A stretch of 38,635 nucleotides of DNA from Marinobacter sp. (GTDB taxonomy: Bacteria; Pseudomonadota; Gammaproteobacteria; Pseudomonadales; Oleiphilaceae). The DNA lies in contig JASBRL010000086.1 in the NCBI GenBank assembly GCA_030149475.1, forward strand, positions 1 through 38,635, in the 5' to 3' direction. Numbering within the stretch: the first letter of the stretch is position 1; each line of letters opens with the position of its first letter. The notes below the pieces were generated by a model. That model was given only the letters and a program-made list of their open reading frames with translations, had not been told where the DNA came from and did not search any database. The position numbers were made by a program, and so were the translations under genes. Shown one piece after another: positions 16,627 through 25,527 of the stretch.

Positions 16627-16980
16627 CCCTCTCCCCAACCCTCTCCCCAACCCTCTCCCCAAACCTCTCCCACGAGGGGAGAGGGGGCGGCGCTGCGCAG
16701 ACCGGCAACATAGGTAACACTTCAAACCGGGACCATGGGTTACACAAGTTACGGCATGGGCAAGGGGATGCGCCCATCAAAGCCCGAGTCGCCTGTTCCC
16801 CCTTCTGCGTAACGTCGGACCGCCTGGTTACTCGCCCACAAGGAGCGAGGGGAGCACATGCTGCTGCCCGGGAACAGGTAGGCCAACCTCCCGGACAAGA
16901 ACTCCCTCTCCCCTCGTGGGAGAGGGTTGGGGAGAGGGGGGGAAGGCAAAGGTAAGGGATCGGGTAAGGGATCGGGTAAC
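16627..16980. repeat. REP-like element with inverted arms and short tandem repeats
   Basis: The left arm (16627-16687) holds three copies of the 12-base unit CCCTCTCCCCAA and then a hairpin (CCTCTCCC / GGGAGAGG). The right arm (16904-16942) is nearly the reverse complement of the left arm. Next to it, 16951-16980 carries a different 12-base tandem repeat, GGGTAAGGGATC. Between the arms are about 215 bases with no convincing gene. The arms resemble the widespread GGGGAGAGGG REP sequences of proteobacteria. The whole lies between the hydrolase terminator and the crotonase gene, filling most of the 552-bp gap. Confidence 0.72.
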
Positions 16981-17065
16981 GTCGGTGCGCCATGGTCTGT
17001 ACAATGGTCCTTCCTGGGCGGGCTCTCCCCGGATCAGACGACAACTTCAGCAAGAGGATTAACCG

Positions 17066-17764
17066 GTGACGGAACTGGTCGATTACAAACAGAACAATGG
17101 TGTTGCGACGATTACCCTGACCAATGGCAAAGCCAATGCGCTGAGCCACGAGGTGTTCACCGCATTGAATACCGCGCTTGATCGGGCGGAGCAGGACAAG
17201 GCCGTGGTCATCCTGACCGGCCAGCCGGGCATTTTTTCCGGGGGCTACGACCTGAAGGAAATGCAGAAAGGCCCCGAGCAGGCATCGGCTCTGGTGACCA
17301 TCGGTTCGAAGCTGACGCGCCGGCTGGCGGCGTTCCCGCTGCCGGTCATCGGGGCCTGCAGCGGCCACGCCATCGCCAAGGGCGCGTTTATCCTGCTGTC
17401 GGTGGACTATCGTGTCGGGGTAGCGGGTAACTTCAAGCTTGGTCTCAATGAAGTGGCCATCGGCATGACCATGCACCATACCGGCATAGAGATTGCCCGC
17501 CACCGGTTATCACCGGCACATTTCTATCGCTCGGTGATGAACGCGGAAATTTTCGATCCCGAGGGTGCCGTGGCCGCGGGCTTCCTGGATGAAACTGTGG
17601 CACCGGAGGCGCTTCTGGAACGGGCTCAGGAGTTGGCAAGCCAGTTCAGCAAGCTGAACATGCGAGCCCACCGTGAAACCAAGCTCAAAGCCAAGGCAGA
17701 CTACCTGGCGCTTCTGGATCGCTGCATTGAGCAGGATGCTGCCCACCTCGGTCTGAGTGGCTGA
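17066..17764 (+). CDS. Crotonase/enoyl-CoA hydratase family protein
   Basis: A 232-residue cytoplasmic protein with the crotonase fold. The oxyanion-hole segments are IFSGGYDLKEM and GHAIAKGAF. The second catalytic region reads LNEVAIGM, retaining one acidic residue, while the position of the other hydratase glutamate in the HAIAKGA segment is not acidic. The usual trimer-forming C terminus is shortened; the total is below the common 255-265 residues. It may therefore be a hydratase or another crotonase activity such as an isomerase or thioesterase. GTG start with an AGAGGA site. It is convergent with the pxpC gene 30 bases away. Confidence 0.8.
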   Translation: MTELVDYKQNNGVATITLTNGKANALSHEVFTALNTALDRAEQDKAVVILTGQPGIFSGGYDLKEMQKGPEQASALVTIGSKLTRRLAAFPLPVIGACSGHAIAKGAFILLSVDYRVGVAGNFKLGLNEVAIGMTMHHTGIEIARHRLSPAHFYRSVMNAEIFDPEGAVAAGFLDETVAPEALLERAQELASQFSKLNMRAHRETKLKAKADYLALLDRCIEQDAAHLGLSG

Positions 17765-17794
17765 CGATCCGGGCTGATCGGGTGTCAGAGCGGA

Positions 17795-18757
17795 TCATGA
17801 TCTTGCGTTGGGCTGCGGATCAAACGCCGCCAGAAACCGTCGATGTTCCCGCAGGGCATGCTCCGCACCGACCGCGCGCAGGCGAACCGTCTGCCCCGGT
17901 TGGCACTGGGCCAGCCGCGACGCCGACAACGGCGTCAGGTTACCCAGTCGAGGATAGCCGCCAATCGTCTGCCGGTCGTTGAGCAGCACGATCGGTTGGC
18001 CATCGGGGGGCACCTGCACGGCGCCGAGGGAGATGCCCTCGGACACCATTGACCCCGTCTGGCAATGCAACGTCGGCCCGGTGAGCCGCACGCCCATGCG
18101 GTCAGCCCGATCATCAACCTGCCAGTCAGAGTTGAACGCGTCGAATACGCTGCGACCGGTGAAGTCGGCAATCTGGGCACCGGGCAGCAGGTCCAGGGTA
18201 ACGGGAGCTGTGTAATCCGGCCGTTCAGCCGCCGGGGCTTCGTCCGTGCCCGGCCGGGTGCGGGCGTCGGCGCGGATGGTGAGTACATCACCCTCTGCCA
18301 GTCGCCGGCCCTGACCGTCAAACCCGCCAAGCTGCTCGCGCACGACACAGGCCACACTGCCCAGAACCGGCTCGGCTGCGAATCCACCGGCCACTGCCAG
18401 GTAGGCGCGCAGACCCTGAGAGGGTGTTCCGAACGTGATCCGCTCGCCCTGGCGAAGTGTCACCGGTCGCCACAGGGGTAGTGGCTTGTCGTTCTGTCTG
18501 GCCGCCAGGTCCGCGCCGGCGACGGCGATGGTCAGATCACCTTCGGCTTGCAGTTCCAGCCCGCCGAAGGTGATTTCCAGCACCGGGGTGCCCCAGGCAT
18601 TGCCGGTCAGCCGGTTGGCCCATGCCCAGGCGTGCAGGTCCGCCGGCCCGCCCTGGGTAACACCCAGATGGCGAACGCCAAACCGGCCGCTGTCCTGTAA
18701 CAGGGCCAGTGGTCCGGCCCGAGTAACCCGAAATCCGCTGATTGCGCGGGTGCTCAT
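17795..18757 (-). CDS. pxpC: 5-oxoprolinase subunit C (PxpC, KipA-type)
   Basis: A 320-residue cytoplasmic protein of the biotin-dependent carboxyltransferase-like KipA family. The diagnostic N-terminal motif LLQDSGRFGVRHLGVTQGG, followed by PADLHAWAWANRLTGN, is present, as is the cyclophilin-like fold region GDVLTIRAD. With PxpA and PxpB it forms the ATP-dependent prokaryotic 5-oxoprolinase, which opens 5-oxo-L-proline (pyroglutamate) to glutamate. It is the last gene of the cluster. Its start overlaps the pxpB stop by four bases. Confidence 0.92.
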   Translation of the reverse strand: MSTRAISGFRVTRAGPLALLQDSGRFGVRHLGVTQGGPADLHAWAWANRLTGNAWGTPVLEITFGGLELQAEGDLTIAVAGADLAARQNDKPLPLWRPVTLRQGERITFGTPSQGLRAYLAVAGGFAAEPVLGSVACVVREQLGGFDGQGRRLAEGDVLTIRADARTRPGTDEAPAAERPDYTAPVTLDLLPGAQIADFTGRSVFDAFNSDWQVDDRADRMGVRLTGPTLHCQTGSMVSEGISLGAVQVPPDGQPIVLLNDRQTIGGYPRLGNLTPLSASRLAQCQPGQTVRLRAVGAEHALREHRRFLAAFDPQPNARS

Positions 18758-19494
18758 GAGGTGACCTCCGCTGATGGCGCTTCGGCCGGTGCGGTATCGC
18801 CGCCCTCGCGTTCGAACGTCTGTTGGTCCACAGCGACAAAGCGGACGCGATCACCGACCTTCAGCAGGCTGAACCCCTCACGGTTGCGATCAAACAGGCG
18901 GGCACTGGTGCGCCCGACCAGGTTCCAGCCACCGGGGGTAACCGCCGGATAGGCGGCAGTCTGCTGGCCGGCCATGGCAACGCTGCCGGCGGGCACTTTC
19001 TGGCGCGGCGTGTCCAGGCGCGGGCAGTGCAAACGGCTGTCCAGCAGGCCCATGAACGCGAATCCCGGCGAAAAGCCCAGGGCGAACACGCGGTAGTCCC
19101 GTCGGCTGTGGGCATCGATAACTTCATCGACCGTCATCGCCGAGCGCTCCGCGACGCGGGCCAGGTCCGGGCCGACACCGGGGTCGTACCAGGTGGGCAG
19201 CTCATGGAGTTCACCCTCGTCCGCCCCGGCCTCATCCGGTGTCAGTTTCGCCAGCACCTCAACCAGCGACTGGCGCGCCTGCCAGGTGCTGATCTGAAGC
19301 GGATCAAAGACCACCAGCAACGTGGTGTAGGAGGGCACCAGATCAATCAGCGCCTGACCAAAGGCCGCTTCGCAATCGCGGGTCAGCGCGGTCAGCCAGA
19401 GCAGGTTGTCTTCCTCGATGGACTCGAACAGTCGTACCATCCAGCCATCAATACCGGCCGGTTCCAGTCTCGGCAACTGGAGAGAAACACTCAT
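18754..19494 (-). CDS. pxpB: 5-oxoprolinase subunit B (PxpB, KipI-type)
   Basis: A 246-residue protein of the KipI family. Conserved landmarks are [12 protein letters not shown], then [21 protein letters not shown] and GGWNLVGRT near the C terminus, which match the family. It partners PxpC in the 5-oxoprolinase complex. It is tightly packed: its ATG overlaps the pxpA stop (TCATGA on the plus strand) and its stop overlaps the pxpC start, so the three are translationally coupled. Confidence 0.92.
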   Translation of the reverse strand: MSVSLQLPRLEPAGIDGWMVRLFESIEEDNLLWLTALTRDCEAAFGQALIDLVPSYTTLLVVFDPLQISTWQARQSLVEVLAKLTPDEAGADEGELHELPTWYDPGVGPDLARVAERSAMTVDEVIDAHSRRDYRVFALGFSPGFAFMGLLDSRLHCPRLDTPRQKVPAGSVAMAGQQTAAYPAVTPGGWNLVGRTSARLFDRNREGFSLLKVGDRVRFVAVDQQTFEREGGDTAPAEAPSAEVTS

Positions 19495-20246
19495 GAGGCG
19501 GTGTCCAGTGTGTTGAGCATGTCCCGGATGCGACGCACGGCGGCAATCGATTCTTCGTTGTCACCGTGGACGCACAGGGTGTCCGCAGTCAGCACCAGTT
19601 CACTGCCGTCAACGGTCGTCAGCGGTTGACCGGTGGCAATTCGACGTGCCTGATCGATGATGATCTCGGGATCGTGATGAACCGCGCCGGGTTTCGATCG
19701 CGCAACCAGCCGGCCCTCGCTGTCGTAGGCGCGGTCGGCAAAGGCCTCGAACCAGAGCTCGATACCGTGACGCTGACCCAGTTCCCGCACCGTTGCGGTG
19801 TCCCGTGTGGCCAGGGTCATCAGCGGCAGATCCGGTGCGAAGGCGGTGACCGCCCGGGCGACGGCGGCAAAGATGTCGGCGTCCCGGGCCATGTCGTTGT
19901 ACAGGGCGCCATGGGGCTTCACATACCGCACGTGAGTGCCTTCGGCGCGGCACAGGCCGTGCAGGGCGCCCAACTGGTAAAGCACCATGTTTTCGATTTC
20001 ACTGGCAGAGCAGGCCATCGAGCGCCGGCCAAAGCCGACCAGGTCGGGATAGGCCGGATGTGCGCCAATGCCGACTCCGTGCTTTCGTGCCAGGCGAACC
20101 GTGCGGCGCATGACGTCAGGGTCCGAGGCGTGAAAACCGCAGGCAATGTTGGCCAGGTCGACCCAGGGCATGACCTCGTGATCCAGCCCCATGACCCAGG
20201 GGCCGAAACTCTCGCCCATATCGGCGTTCAGCTTCAAAGGTGTCAT
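19491..20246 (-). CDS. pxpA: 5-oxoprolinase subunit A (PxpA, LamB/YcsF family)
   Basis: A 251-residue protein with the LamB/YcsF signature: [10 protein letters not shown] at the N terminus, [25 protein letters not shown] and VKPHGALYN. The start at 20246 is preferred over the frame extension to 20348 because the protein then begins at the family N terminus ([13 protein letters not shown]) and has a GAGG site 6 bases upstream. It is the first gene of pxpABC. A 168-base gap separates it from the amidase gene upstream; a secondary promoter there is possible but not evident. Confidence 0.93.
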   Translation of the reverse strand: MTPLKLNADMGESFGPWVMGLDHEVMPWVDLANIACGFHASDPDVMRRTVRLARKHGVGIGAHPAYPDLVGFGRRSMACSASEIENMVLYQLGALHGLCRAEGTHVRYVKPHGALYNDMARDADIFAAVARAVTAFAPDLPLMTLATRDTATVRELGQRHGIELWFEAFADRAYDSEGRLVARSKPGAVHHDPEIIIDQARRIATGQPLTTVDGSELVLTADTLCVHGDNEESIAAVRRIRDMLNTLDTAS

Positions 20247-20414
20247 TGTAACCTCGCTGTCACTGTGTGACGTGTCCGTGATGATCTGGAAAAATCGTTG
20301 GCGTTGCAGCTTCCGGATTTGACACTGCGACGCGGCTGCTGTTCCCACTACCTGTACAGTTTATCAGCTCAGTCCTAAAGCGTAGCGGCAACCTGCGGGT
20401 TGACCGGGAGCTGA

Positions 20415-21761
20415 TCACCATGGTGGCTCCATGAGGGCCTCGACAGCGGCTGCCTGGCTCAGTAGTGATCGGTCATGCCCATTCCGCCCGACCAGCATAA
20501 GGCCGCTGGGCAGCTCATCGTGGGCATGGTTGGGCATTGATATCGCGCACAGATCCAGCAGGTTGGCCACGCTCGGGTTGCGCAGCGCCAGCATGTTGAG
20601 CCGGCCATAATCCTCGTCTGCCGCAACCTCCTCCAGGCGCGGTGGTACGATCGGCACGGTCGGTGCCAGCAGGCCGTCGAACTCCCGGAGCCATTGATCA
20701 GCCTGCTGCTTCTGGTCGGTCCGGCGCCGGCACAGTTCGATATAGTCGGCGGCACTCAACGCCGCACCGCGCTCGATACGGGCGCGGACCCGGGGATCGT
20801 AGCGGTCACCGTGGCTCGCCAGCGTGTGGCGATGAATGTGATAGCTTTCGGCGGCGGTCAATCCGCCGCCTTCCAGCAGCGCCGACAGGCTCTTCAGCAG
20901 CGGGGCGGGGGCCTCCACGATGATCGCACCGGCGGCCCGCAACCGCCGGAGGCTGCGATCGAACGCACGGGCGACGGTGCGGTCCATGTCGTCCAGCAGG
21001 TAGTCCGTGGATACCAGGAAGCGCCTGCCCTTAAGGTCGATGGGCGCCAGTGCTGCGGCGGTCTGGCCGGACAGTACCGCATCCAGCCGCGCGCAGCACG
21101 CAACACTGCGAGCGATGGGGCCGATGGAATCGAGGCTGTCGGACAGCGCAAACGTACCGTCTCGTGGAATACGACGTTGTGAGGGCTTGAAACCGACCAG
21201 GCCACAGAAGGCCGCGGGGATCCGCACCGAGCCTCCGGTGTCGGTGCCAATGGCGGCGGCAGCCATACCCCGGGCAACGGCCACCGCGGCACCGGAGGAC
21301 GAACCGCCGGGAATGTGGCCGGGCGCCAGGGGATTATCCGGCGTGCCGTAATGGGGGTTCAGGCCCAGACCTGAATAGGCGAATTCAGTCATGTTGGTAT
21401 GACCGGTGATCACCGCGCCTGCCCGTCTCAGCCGTGACACGATCACCGCATCCTGTTGCGCCGGAGCCTGCCAGCCCTGCGATCCGGCATGGGTGATTTC
21501 ACCGGACACATCGAACAGGGCCTTGAGCGCAATGGGCAGTCCCGCGAGTTCACCAAGGGGTACGCCGGCCGCTCTGAGGCTGTCCGAGGCGACTGCTTCG
21601 GCACGGGCGGTCTGATCGAAGCAGCGGGTGTACACCCGGGCCGCAGGATTATCCCCGTTTCTGATGCGGGTGAGGCAGTCCTCAAGCAGTCCGGTGGCTT
21701 GCCAGCGGCCATCATCGAGGCCGGCCAGCAGTGTCTGCAGGGTGAGTGCTGTGGACGTCAT
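20415..21761 (-). CDS. Amidase-signature family amidase
   Basis: A 448-residue cytoplasmic enzyme with the Ser-cisSer-Lys triad of the amidase-signature family: K80 (LPIALKALFD), the cis-serine in PGGSSSGAA (S154-S156) and nucleophile S178 (GTDTGGSVRIP). It hydrolyses a carboxamide to an acid and ammonia. The C-terminal part is ordinary for the family, with no extra domain. Its start overlaps the stop of the DUF2848 gene by four bases. In this cluster a plausible job is releasing an acid, such as a glutamate or oxoproline precursor, from an imported amide. The substrate is not determined by sequence. Confidence 0.88.
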   Translation of the reverse strand: MTSTALTLQTLLAGLDDGRWQATGLLEDCLTRIRNGDNPAARVYTRCFDQTARAEAVASDSLRAAGVPLGELAGLPIALKALFDVSGEITHAGSQGWQAPAQQDAVIVSRLRRAGAVITGHTNMTEFAYSGLGLNPHYGTPDNPLAPGHIPGGSSSGAAVAVARGMAAAAIGTDTGGSVRIPAAFCGLVGFKPSQRRIPRDGTFALSDSLDSIGPIARSVACCARLDAVLSGQTAAALAPIDLKGRRFLVSTDYLLDDMDRTVARAFDRSLRRLRAAGAIIVEAPAPLLKSLSALLEGGGLTAAESYHIHRHTLASHGDRYDPRVRARIERGAALSAADYIELCRRRTDQKQQADQWLREFDGLLAPTVPIVPPRLEEVAADEDYGRLNMLALRNPSVANLLDLCAISMPNHAHDELPSGLMLVGRNGHDRSLLSQAAAVEALMEPPW

Positions 21762-22435
21762 AGGACCACCGGCAGGGACTGGATGCTGTAGTGGTGTTGC
21801 AGGCTGCGATCATTCAGGGGATCGGTCAGTCTCATCCGGAAGGCCTCGGCGGGACGGACGCCCCCGGTGACCGGCAGGGTGCCGCACAGCATGGCCTGCC
21901 CGGGTTTGAGTGCGGGGGTGTGCAGGCCGAAACGGCGCAGTAGCTCGGCCGGGTGCAGCAGGCCCGTGACAGGCCCCTGCTGATAAAGCATTTCACGGCC
22001 GTCGATGGTGGCCCAGGAGGTCATCTGCAACCGGTCCCAGTGATCAATCACGTCCCCCAACCACCAGACCGTGTCTGCCACCGGTTTGGCGCAGACCTGT
22101 TTGGCGTGCGCCACGGACCAGGCTTCCGCCTCCCGGTCCGTGTGGTCCGAACCGATGCCGACCAGAGTGCCCTCCGGCGTGCCAATGAGCACAACTTCAA
22201 CCTCGCCGCTGGACTGGCTGCCCAGGACCTGAATAGCCTGGGCCGTTGTCAACTGGTCGGCGGCTACCCGGTAGAACAGCGGCGTTGTGGATGGAGGGGT
22301 GACGCCAATCGCTTTGAGCTCTGCAATGTGTTCATCGATGCCGGCCTGTTCGCGTCCGGCCCAGCCAGCAATCACCAGTTCCTCAATCCGGATGTCGAGG
22401 GTGTCCCCGGTGTCGGCGAGACGAAATGTAGTCAT
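21758..22435 (-). CDS. DUF2848 family protein
   Basis: A 225-residue protein matching DUF2848, a family thought to be distantly related to fumarylacetoacetate hydrolases. Recognisable segments are VVLIGTPEGTLVGIGSDHTD, then SVAHAKQVCAKP and the C-terminal LPVTGGVRPAEAF with MRLTDPL. No biochemical role is established. The histidine and acidic residues of GSDHTDRE could bind metal. It lies 30 bases after dctM and overlaps the amidase gene, so it is part of the same transcript and probably of the same pathway. Confidence 0.8.
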   Translation of the reverse strand: MTTFRLADTGDTLDIRIEELVIAGWAGREQAGIDEHIAELKAIGVTPPSTTPLFYRVAADQLTTAQAIQVLGSQSSGEVEVVLIGTPEGTLVGIGSDHTDREAEAWSVAHAKQVCAKPVADTVWWLGDVIDHWDRLQMTSWATIDGREMLYQQGPVTGLLHPAELLRRFGLHTPALKPGQAMLCGTLPVTGGVRPAEAFRMRLTDPLNDRSLQHHYSIQSLPVVL

Positions 22436-22465
22436 GTGTCAGCTCCGCTCAATGATTGTTTGTGT

Positions 22466-23749
22466 TCAGTTCATCAGTCCGGGCAGGAACAGCGCCACCG
22501 ACGGAAACAGGATCAGTATCAGCGCCATCAGCATCATCATACCGACGTAAGGCATGGCCCCTGTCATCACATCACTGAACGGGCCGCCCTGTCTAACCCC
22601 CTGGACCACGTACAGGTTCAATCCCACGGGCGGCGTAATCAGCGCCATTTCGATCAGCAGGATCAGCAGGATGCCGAGCCAGACCGGATCAAAGCCCATA
22701 CCGATAACGATGGGGGCGACAATGGGAATGGTGATCACCATCAGTGACAGGGTTTCGATGAAGAAACCAAGCACAATGTAGATCAGGATCGTCAGCATCA
22801 GGGTGGAATAGGGCCCCAGGCCTGCCGATGCCAGGAAGCTGGTCAGTTCCCGGGTCACCCCCGCCGACGCCAGCACGAAATTGAGAAAGTACGACGCCAT
22901 GATGATCAGCATGATCATCCCGGTGGTTTTCATCGTGCCGTCCAGAGCTTCCAGGATCACCGCCACCGACAGTTTGCCCATGGCCAGGGCAATCGCCATG
23001 GCCCCCAGAACGCCCAGGGAGGCGGCTTCGGTGGGCGTGGCCAGGCCGGTATAGATGGAGCCTACCACGATGGCGAACAGGATCAGCACCGGGACCAGGT
23101 TGCGCAGGCCGGAGATACGCTCTGCCCAGGTGTGGCTGACGCTGGGTCCGCCCAGGGACGGCTTCCACAGACAGATCAGTGCGGTGCCGGTGATAAACAG
23201 CGTAGCCAGCAGCAGTCCCGGCAGCAGCCCGGCGGCAAACAGTCTGGGAATCGATGTTTCAGTCAGGAAGCCGTAGACAATCAGGTTGATGGACGGGGGG
23301 ATCATGATGCCCAGCGTGCCGCCAGCGGCGATGGAGCCGGTGAACAGTTTCGGATCGTAGTTCATCTCCTTGCCTTGGGGGATGGCGACCGTACCGATGG
23401 TGGCGGCTGTGGCCACGCTGGACCCGGAGGTGGCGGAAAAGAGCGTGGCGGTGCCGATGTTGGCATGCAGCAGGCCGCCCGGCAGCCAGGACAGCCAACT
23501 TTCCAGAGAGCGATAGGTGCCTTTGGCGATGCCGGTCCTGACCAGAATTTCCCCGAGCAGAATAAACAGCGGAATGGCAATCAGCAGGAAGCTGTCGGAT
23601 GCTGTCCAGAGTACGTCGCCCATGGCCCGGAACAGCGGGAACGGCGAGAACAATTCATCCAGCAGCAGCGCCAGGACGATCAGGGTGGCTGCCACGGGTA
23701 CGCTGAGTATCAACAGGGCAATCAGTATGAGCAGGGCAGTCAGAATCAT
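22466..23749 (-). CDS. dctM: TRAP transporter large permease (DctM)
   Basis: A 427-residue inner-membrane protein with about 12 hydrophobic helices. It has the DctM signatures ILLGEILVRTGIAKG, then GTLGIMIPPSINLIVYGFLTE and the C-terminal LILLIEMALITPPVGLNLYVVQG. It moves substrate together with sodium or protons. It overlaps dctQ by four bases and is complete. The substrate is probably a small carboxylate, judging from the neighbouring catabolic genes. Confidence 0.93.
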   Translation of the reverse strand: MILTALLILIALLILSVPVAATLIVLALLLDELFSPFPLFRAMGDVLWTASDSFLLIAIPLFILLGEILVRTGIAKGTYRSLESWLSWLPGGLLHANIGTATLFSATSGSSVATAATIGTVAIPQGKEMNYDPKLFTGSIAAGGTLGIMIPPSINLIVYGFLTETSIPRLFAAGLLPGLLLATLFITGTALICLWKPSLGGPSVSHTWAERISGLRNLVPVLILFAIVVGSIYTGLATPTEAASLGVLGAMAIALAMGKLSVAVILEALDGTMKTTGMIMLIIMASYFLNFVLASAGVTRELTSFLASAGLGPYSTLMLTILIYIVLGFFIETLSLMVITIPIVAPIVIGMGFDPVWLGILLILLIEMALITPPVGLNLYVVQGVRQGGPFSDVMTGAMPYVGMMMLMALILILFPSVALFLPGLMN

Positions 23750-24342
23750 GGTTGAGTCTCCCGGGTTTCGCCCTGAATCTGCTCATCCAGCGACGGGCTG
23801 CCGGCCAATGCCTGAGCACGATCAATGTCTCCCTGGCACAACGCCAGAATGACCCGCAGTGTGAGCAGGCAGACCGCGATGCCGAACCAGGTCAGCCCCG
23901 CCAGCCAGAGCATCTGCGGAATCCACAGTGGGGTGCCCAGCGGGGTGTTGGCCGTCGCGCCATTGGCGAAGGAGGCATGTGCCACATCAAACACGGCACC
24001 GACGATCAGCACACAGAACAGCGCCAGTGCCAGCATCGCCAGCAGGTCGAGGGCGGCCCGCACGCGCTGGGGGAAGTTCAGGTAGAGCGCGTCGATGCGG
24101 ATATGGGCCTTGCACATCAGCGTATAGGCAAAGGACCAGCTGGCGCTGACGGCCATGATATAGCCGGTGATTTCGGTGGCATGAACTGCAGATCGCCCCA
24201 GTAGCTGACGGGTTATGACCTCAATGGTGACAATGATCACCGTCAGCAGAATCAGTACACCACCAGCCCGGGCCAGCCAGAGAGAGCCGGTCTGGACCCC
24301 GGCCAGCAGCCGGTCGAGAATGACGTTAACCTGTTGAAACAT
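23746..24342 (-). CDS. dctQ: TRAP transporter small permease (DctQ)
   Basis: A 198-residue protein with four hydrophobic segments typical of DctQ. Segments such as ITRQLLGRSAVHATEITGYIM and the central RIDALYLNFPQRVRAALDLL fit the family. It forms the membrane complex with DctM. An acidic cytoplasmic tail follows residue 175. Its start lies 54 bases after the dctP stop, behind a strong hairpin. Confidence 0.88.
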   Translation of the reverse strand: MFQQVNVILDRLLAGVQTGSLWLARAGGVLILLTVIIVTIEVITRQLLGRSAVHATEITGYIMAVSASWSFAYTLMCKAHIRIDALYLNFPQRVRAALDLLAMLALALFCVLIVGAVFDVAHASFANGATANTPLGTPLWIPQMLWLAGLTWFGIAVCLLTLRVILALCQGDIDRAQALAGSPSLDEQIQGETRETQP

Positions 24343-24354
24343 AGCAGTCTCCAG

Positions 24355-24379
24355 GGCGGCCGGGCGAGGTCCGGCCGCC
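24355..24379 (-). terminator. Intercistronic hairpin between dctP and dctQ
   Basis: A perfect 9-bp GC stem (GGCGGCCGG / CCGGCCGCC) with a 7-base loop and no T tract lies between the binding-protein gene and the permease genes. Such hairpins often stabilise the upstream message and reduce downstream expression, giving excess binding protein. That role is inferred here. Confidence 0.5.
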
Positions 24380-24396
24380 AGTCTCGGATCCGGTGG

Positions 24397-25461
24397 TTAC
24401 TTGGACGCTTTCAGCCCGGTAACCGCGCCCACGGTCTGGTTCCAGCGGTCGACCCATTCCTGGTCGACACGACCGGCCCAGTTGGGCAGAACGGTTTGTT
24501 CAAGCGCGCGGCGGGCCTCGGCAAAATCAGCCCTGGTGGCTTTCACCAGCACCATATGGCCGGCTTTGCCGCGGGAGCAGTCACCCTGACCGGTCAGGCA
24601 GGCAATGCCTTCTTTGGTTTCGTCCACCGCAGAGGCCCAGACCGGATTTTCGTAGTGGGTCTTGATCTGGTCGGTCAGCCATTGCTGAGTACCGGTGGAG
24701 AGGGCGTTCCACTTCTTGCCATTCATCGCGGTGACCACGTGGTCCCAGCCACCAACGGGCAGCGGGTACAGGTGGGTGGAGACTTCGTGCCAGCCGGAAC
24801 TGTAGCCGGACAGGGAGCCGGTGACCGCACAATCGATTACCCCGCGTTGCAGTGCGCCGGGTACTTCGCTGAAGTTCAGGGTGATGCCCTCGGCACCGAT
24901 GGCCTCGAGAAATTCAGCGGTGGTCCGGCCGCTGGCCCGGATCTTTTTGCCTTTCAGGTCCGCCAGCCCGCTGATCTCGGTGTTGCAGAACACCATCTGT
25001 GACGGGTAGGGCACGACTGCCAGCAGCCTGGCACCATCAAAACGCTTGGCAAAGGCATCCGCCAGGACCGGCCGGTAGGCGTCGGCTACCTTGCGGGCCG
25101 TGTCCACATCGGGCGCGATCATCGGCATGTCCAGACCTTCCAGTTCCGGGGCGTCGGAGACAGCGTAGTCGGCAACGGTGGAGGTGACGTCAATCACGCC
25201 CCTGGCCAGCAGACGAAACACTTCGCCACCGCCCAGCCCCATCTGGTCAAAGGTGGTGACCTGGGTGGATATGTTGCCGTCGGACGCCTCAGGGATGTGG
25301 TCGGCCCAGAATGGTTTTTCAAAATTCTGGTACAGCGACAGGCTGCTCCAGCTACCGACGTAGGAAATGCTGGTCTTGTCGATATCCTGGGCATGGGCGT
25401 TGGCACCTGCCAGGGACAAGGCGACAACGGTAGCGAGGGTGAGGGAGCTTTTTGTGATCAT
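24397..25461 (-). CDS. dctP: TRAP transporter solute-binding protein (DctP)
   Basis: A 354-residue periplasmic protein. The start at 25461 gives a clear signal peptide (MITKSSLTLATVVALSLAG, then ANAHA before QDID) and has a GAGGA site 8 bases upstream. A longer frame to 25608 would only translate the short tandem repeat upstream. The mature part has the DctP/YiaO fold with the ligand-binding region ADLKGKKIRASGRTTAEFLEAIGA and the conserved arginine in KIRASGR that normally salt-bridges a carboxylate. This supports an organic acid ligand. Two cysteine pairs could form disulfides. Confidence 0.93.
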   Translation of the reverse strand: MITKSSLTLATVVALSLAGANAHAQDIDKTSISYVGSWSSLSLYQNFEKPFWADHIPEASDGNISTQVTTFDQMGLGGGEVFRLLARGVIDVTSTVADYAVSDAPELEGLDMPMIAPDVDTARKVADAYRPVLADAFAKRFDGARLLAVVPYPSQMVFCNTEISGLADLKGKKIRASGRTTAEFLEAIGAEGITLNFSEVPGALQRGVIDCAVTGSLSGYSSGWHEVSTHLYPLPVGGWDHVVTAMNGKKWNALSTGTQQWLTDQIKTHYENPVWASAVDETKEGIACLTGQGDCSRGKAGHMVLVKATRADFAEARRALEQTVLPNWAGRVDQEWVDRWNQTVGAVTGLKASK

Positions 25462-25491
25462 GGTTATATCCTCAGTTTTTGGGGTCACGCC

Positions 25492-25527
25492 GGGTTTGAA
25501 ACAGGGTTTGAAACAGGGTTTAAAACA
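25492..25527. repeat. 12-base tandem repeat, three units
   Basis: Three units of GGGTTTGAAACA (the last with one change) run from inside the 3' end of the D-glutamate-cyclase-like gene into the dctP leader. The stop codon of that gene (TAA, minus strand, 25520-25522) lies inside the third unit, so unit-number changes could alter the C terminus and the intergenic spacing. Confidence 0.85.

Noticed and set aside
16749..16949. 66-residue minus-strand frame beginning in the REP-like element
   Set aside because: It reads through the repeat arm as LPNPLPRGE, a typical spurious translation of REP sequences, and has no ribosome site of note.
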